From Nitrososphaeraceae archaeon (GTDB lineage: Archaea > Thermoproteota > Nitrososphaeria > Nitrososphaerales > Nitrososphaeraceae), in NCBI GenBank assembly GCA_029240395.1, contig JAREAJ010000061.1, positions 1 to 5,198 on the forward strand: 5,198 nt of DNA. Direction: 5' to 3'. The notes under the pieces are model-generated. The model saw only the letters and a program-made list of their open reading frames with translations, did not search any database and had not been told where the DNA came from. Position 1 is the stretch's first letter, and every line of letters starts with the position of its first letter. A program made the position numbers and the translations under genes. Shown piece by piece: positions 4,977-5,198 of this stretch.

Positions 4977-5198
4977 GTGCCGAATCCATTTAGGAGGTCA
5001 GGTAATCCTTACAGAAGAACACCTGAGGGAGAGCCACTGGAAGGTTCAGGCGTTTCCAGATCTTTAGTTAAAATAGTTGTTCCCATCATTATAGGGATTA
5101 TAATAATTGCTGTTATAGCGGTTTCAAGTGTTAGAATGGTAGATGCAGGTAATAGAGGAGTATTAGTTCAATTTGGAAATGTGGACACAGATGTGTCA
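4977..5198 (+). CDS. SPFH/prohibitin-family membrane protein, N-terminus (cut by right edge)
   Basis: 74 codons visible, open to the window end. Order: a Pro/Arg/Gly-rich polar head (P-N-P-F-R-R-S-G-N-P-Y-R-R, 2-14), an acidic/Ser-rich linker, one strongly hydrophobic membrane helix (about 31-50, V-K-I-V-V-P-I-I-I-G-I-I-I-I), then S-S-V-R-M-V-D-A-G-N-R-G-V-L-V-Q-F-G-N-V at 50-69. That last segment is the hallmark first strand of the Band-7/SPFH domain, as in prohibitins, stomatins and HflK/C. Such proteins form large ring assemblies at the membrane and steady or regulate partner proteases and membrane complexes. The N-terminal anchor with the domain right after it fits prohibitin-like archaeal members. 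The start is GTG at 4977, chosen because the TATA box lies 27-28 bp upstream and a palindrome sits just before it; the frame itself is open back to a TAA near 4866. The C-terminal half is not visible, so the subfamily is unresolved. Confidence 0.84.
   Translation, partial: MPNPFRRSGNPYRRTPEGEPLEGSGVSRSLVKIVVPIIIGIIIIAVIAVSSVRMVDAGNRGVLVQFGNVDTDVS

Overview
This window most likely comes from the chromosome of a mesophilic ammonia-oxidising archaeon (Nitrososphaerota/Thaumarchaeota, Nitrososphaera- or Nitrosocosmicus-like). This is an inference. It rests on archaeal TATA-type promoters about 25-31 bp upstream of starts, apparently leaderless genes, heavy use of TTG/GTG starts, moderately AT-rich DNA, and the gene set: a ferredoxin-type siroheme reductase, a GH130 glycoside phosphorylase and an SPFH/prohibitin membrane protein. 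No marker gene (amo, rRNA, ribosomal protein) is present to prove it.

Layout. (1) Positions 1-2345, minus strand: a two-gene operon. A TATA box at 2311-2318 drives a 613-aa siroheme/[4Fe-4S] nitrite/sulfite reductase (2288-447, TTG start). After a 9-nt gap comes a rhodanese-family sulfurtransferase (437 to beyond the left edge). The pairing leans toward assimilatory sulfur metabolism, but nitrite reduction is not excluded. (2) Positions 2366-2810, minus: a single gene for an unrecognised 120-aa helical protein with five cysteines in its first 39 residues. It has its own promoter and a small hairpin plus T-run behind it. (3) Positions 2810-3265: about 450 bp without a firm gene. It holds a palindromic TATA element with a possible 21-codon plus-strand ORF, a possible 32-aa minus ORF that overlaps a weak C/D-box-RNA-like structure, and a small hairpin. 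(4) Positions 3266-4237, minus: a complete GH130 phosphorylase whose N-terminus is ambiguous (TTG in frame, but an upstream ATG with better promoter spacing lies one frame away). (5) Positions 4477-4653, minus: a 58-aa two-helix membrane protein, supported by a TATA box exactly one promoter length upstream. (6) Positions 4683-4945: mostly unexplained spacer. (7) Positions 4946-5198, plus: promoter, a 14-bp palindrome in an operator-like position, and the first 74 residues of an SPFH/prohibitin-family protein cut by the right edge.

Apart from the reductase-sulfurtransferase operon, each gene appears to be its own transcription unit. No mobile element, CRISPR array, tRNA or rRNA was found. I see no convincing new multi-gene system. 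The points most worth a second look are the leaderless TTG/GTG architecture, the GH130 start conflict, the overlooked two-helix protein, and the two promoter palindromes.
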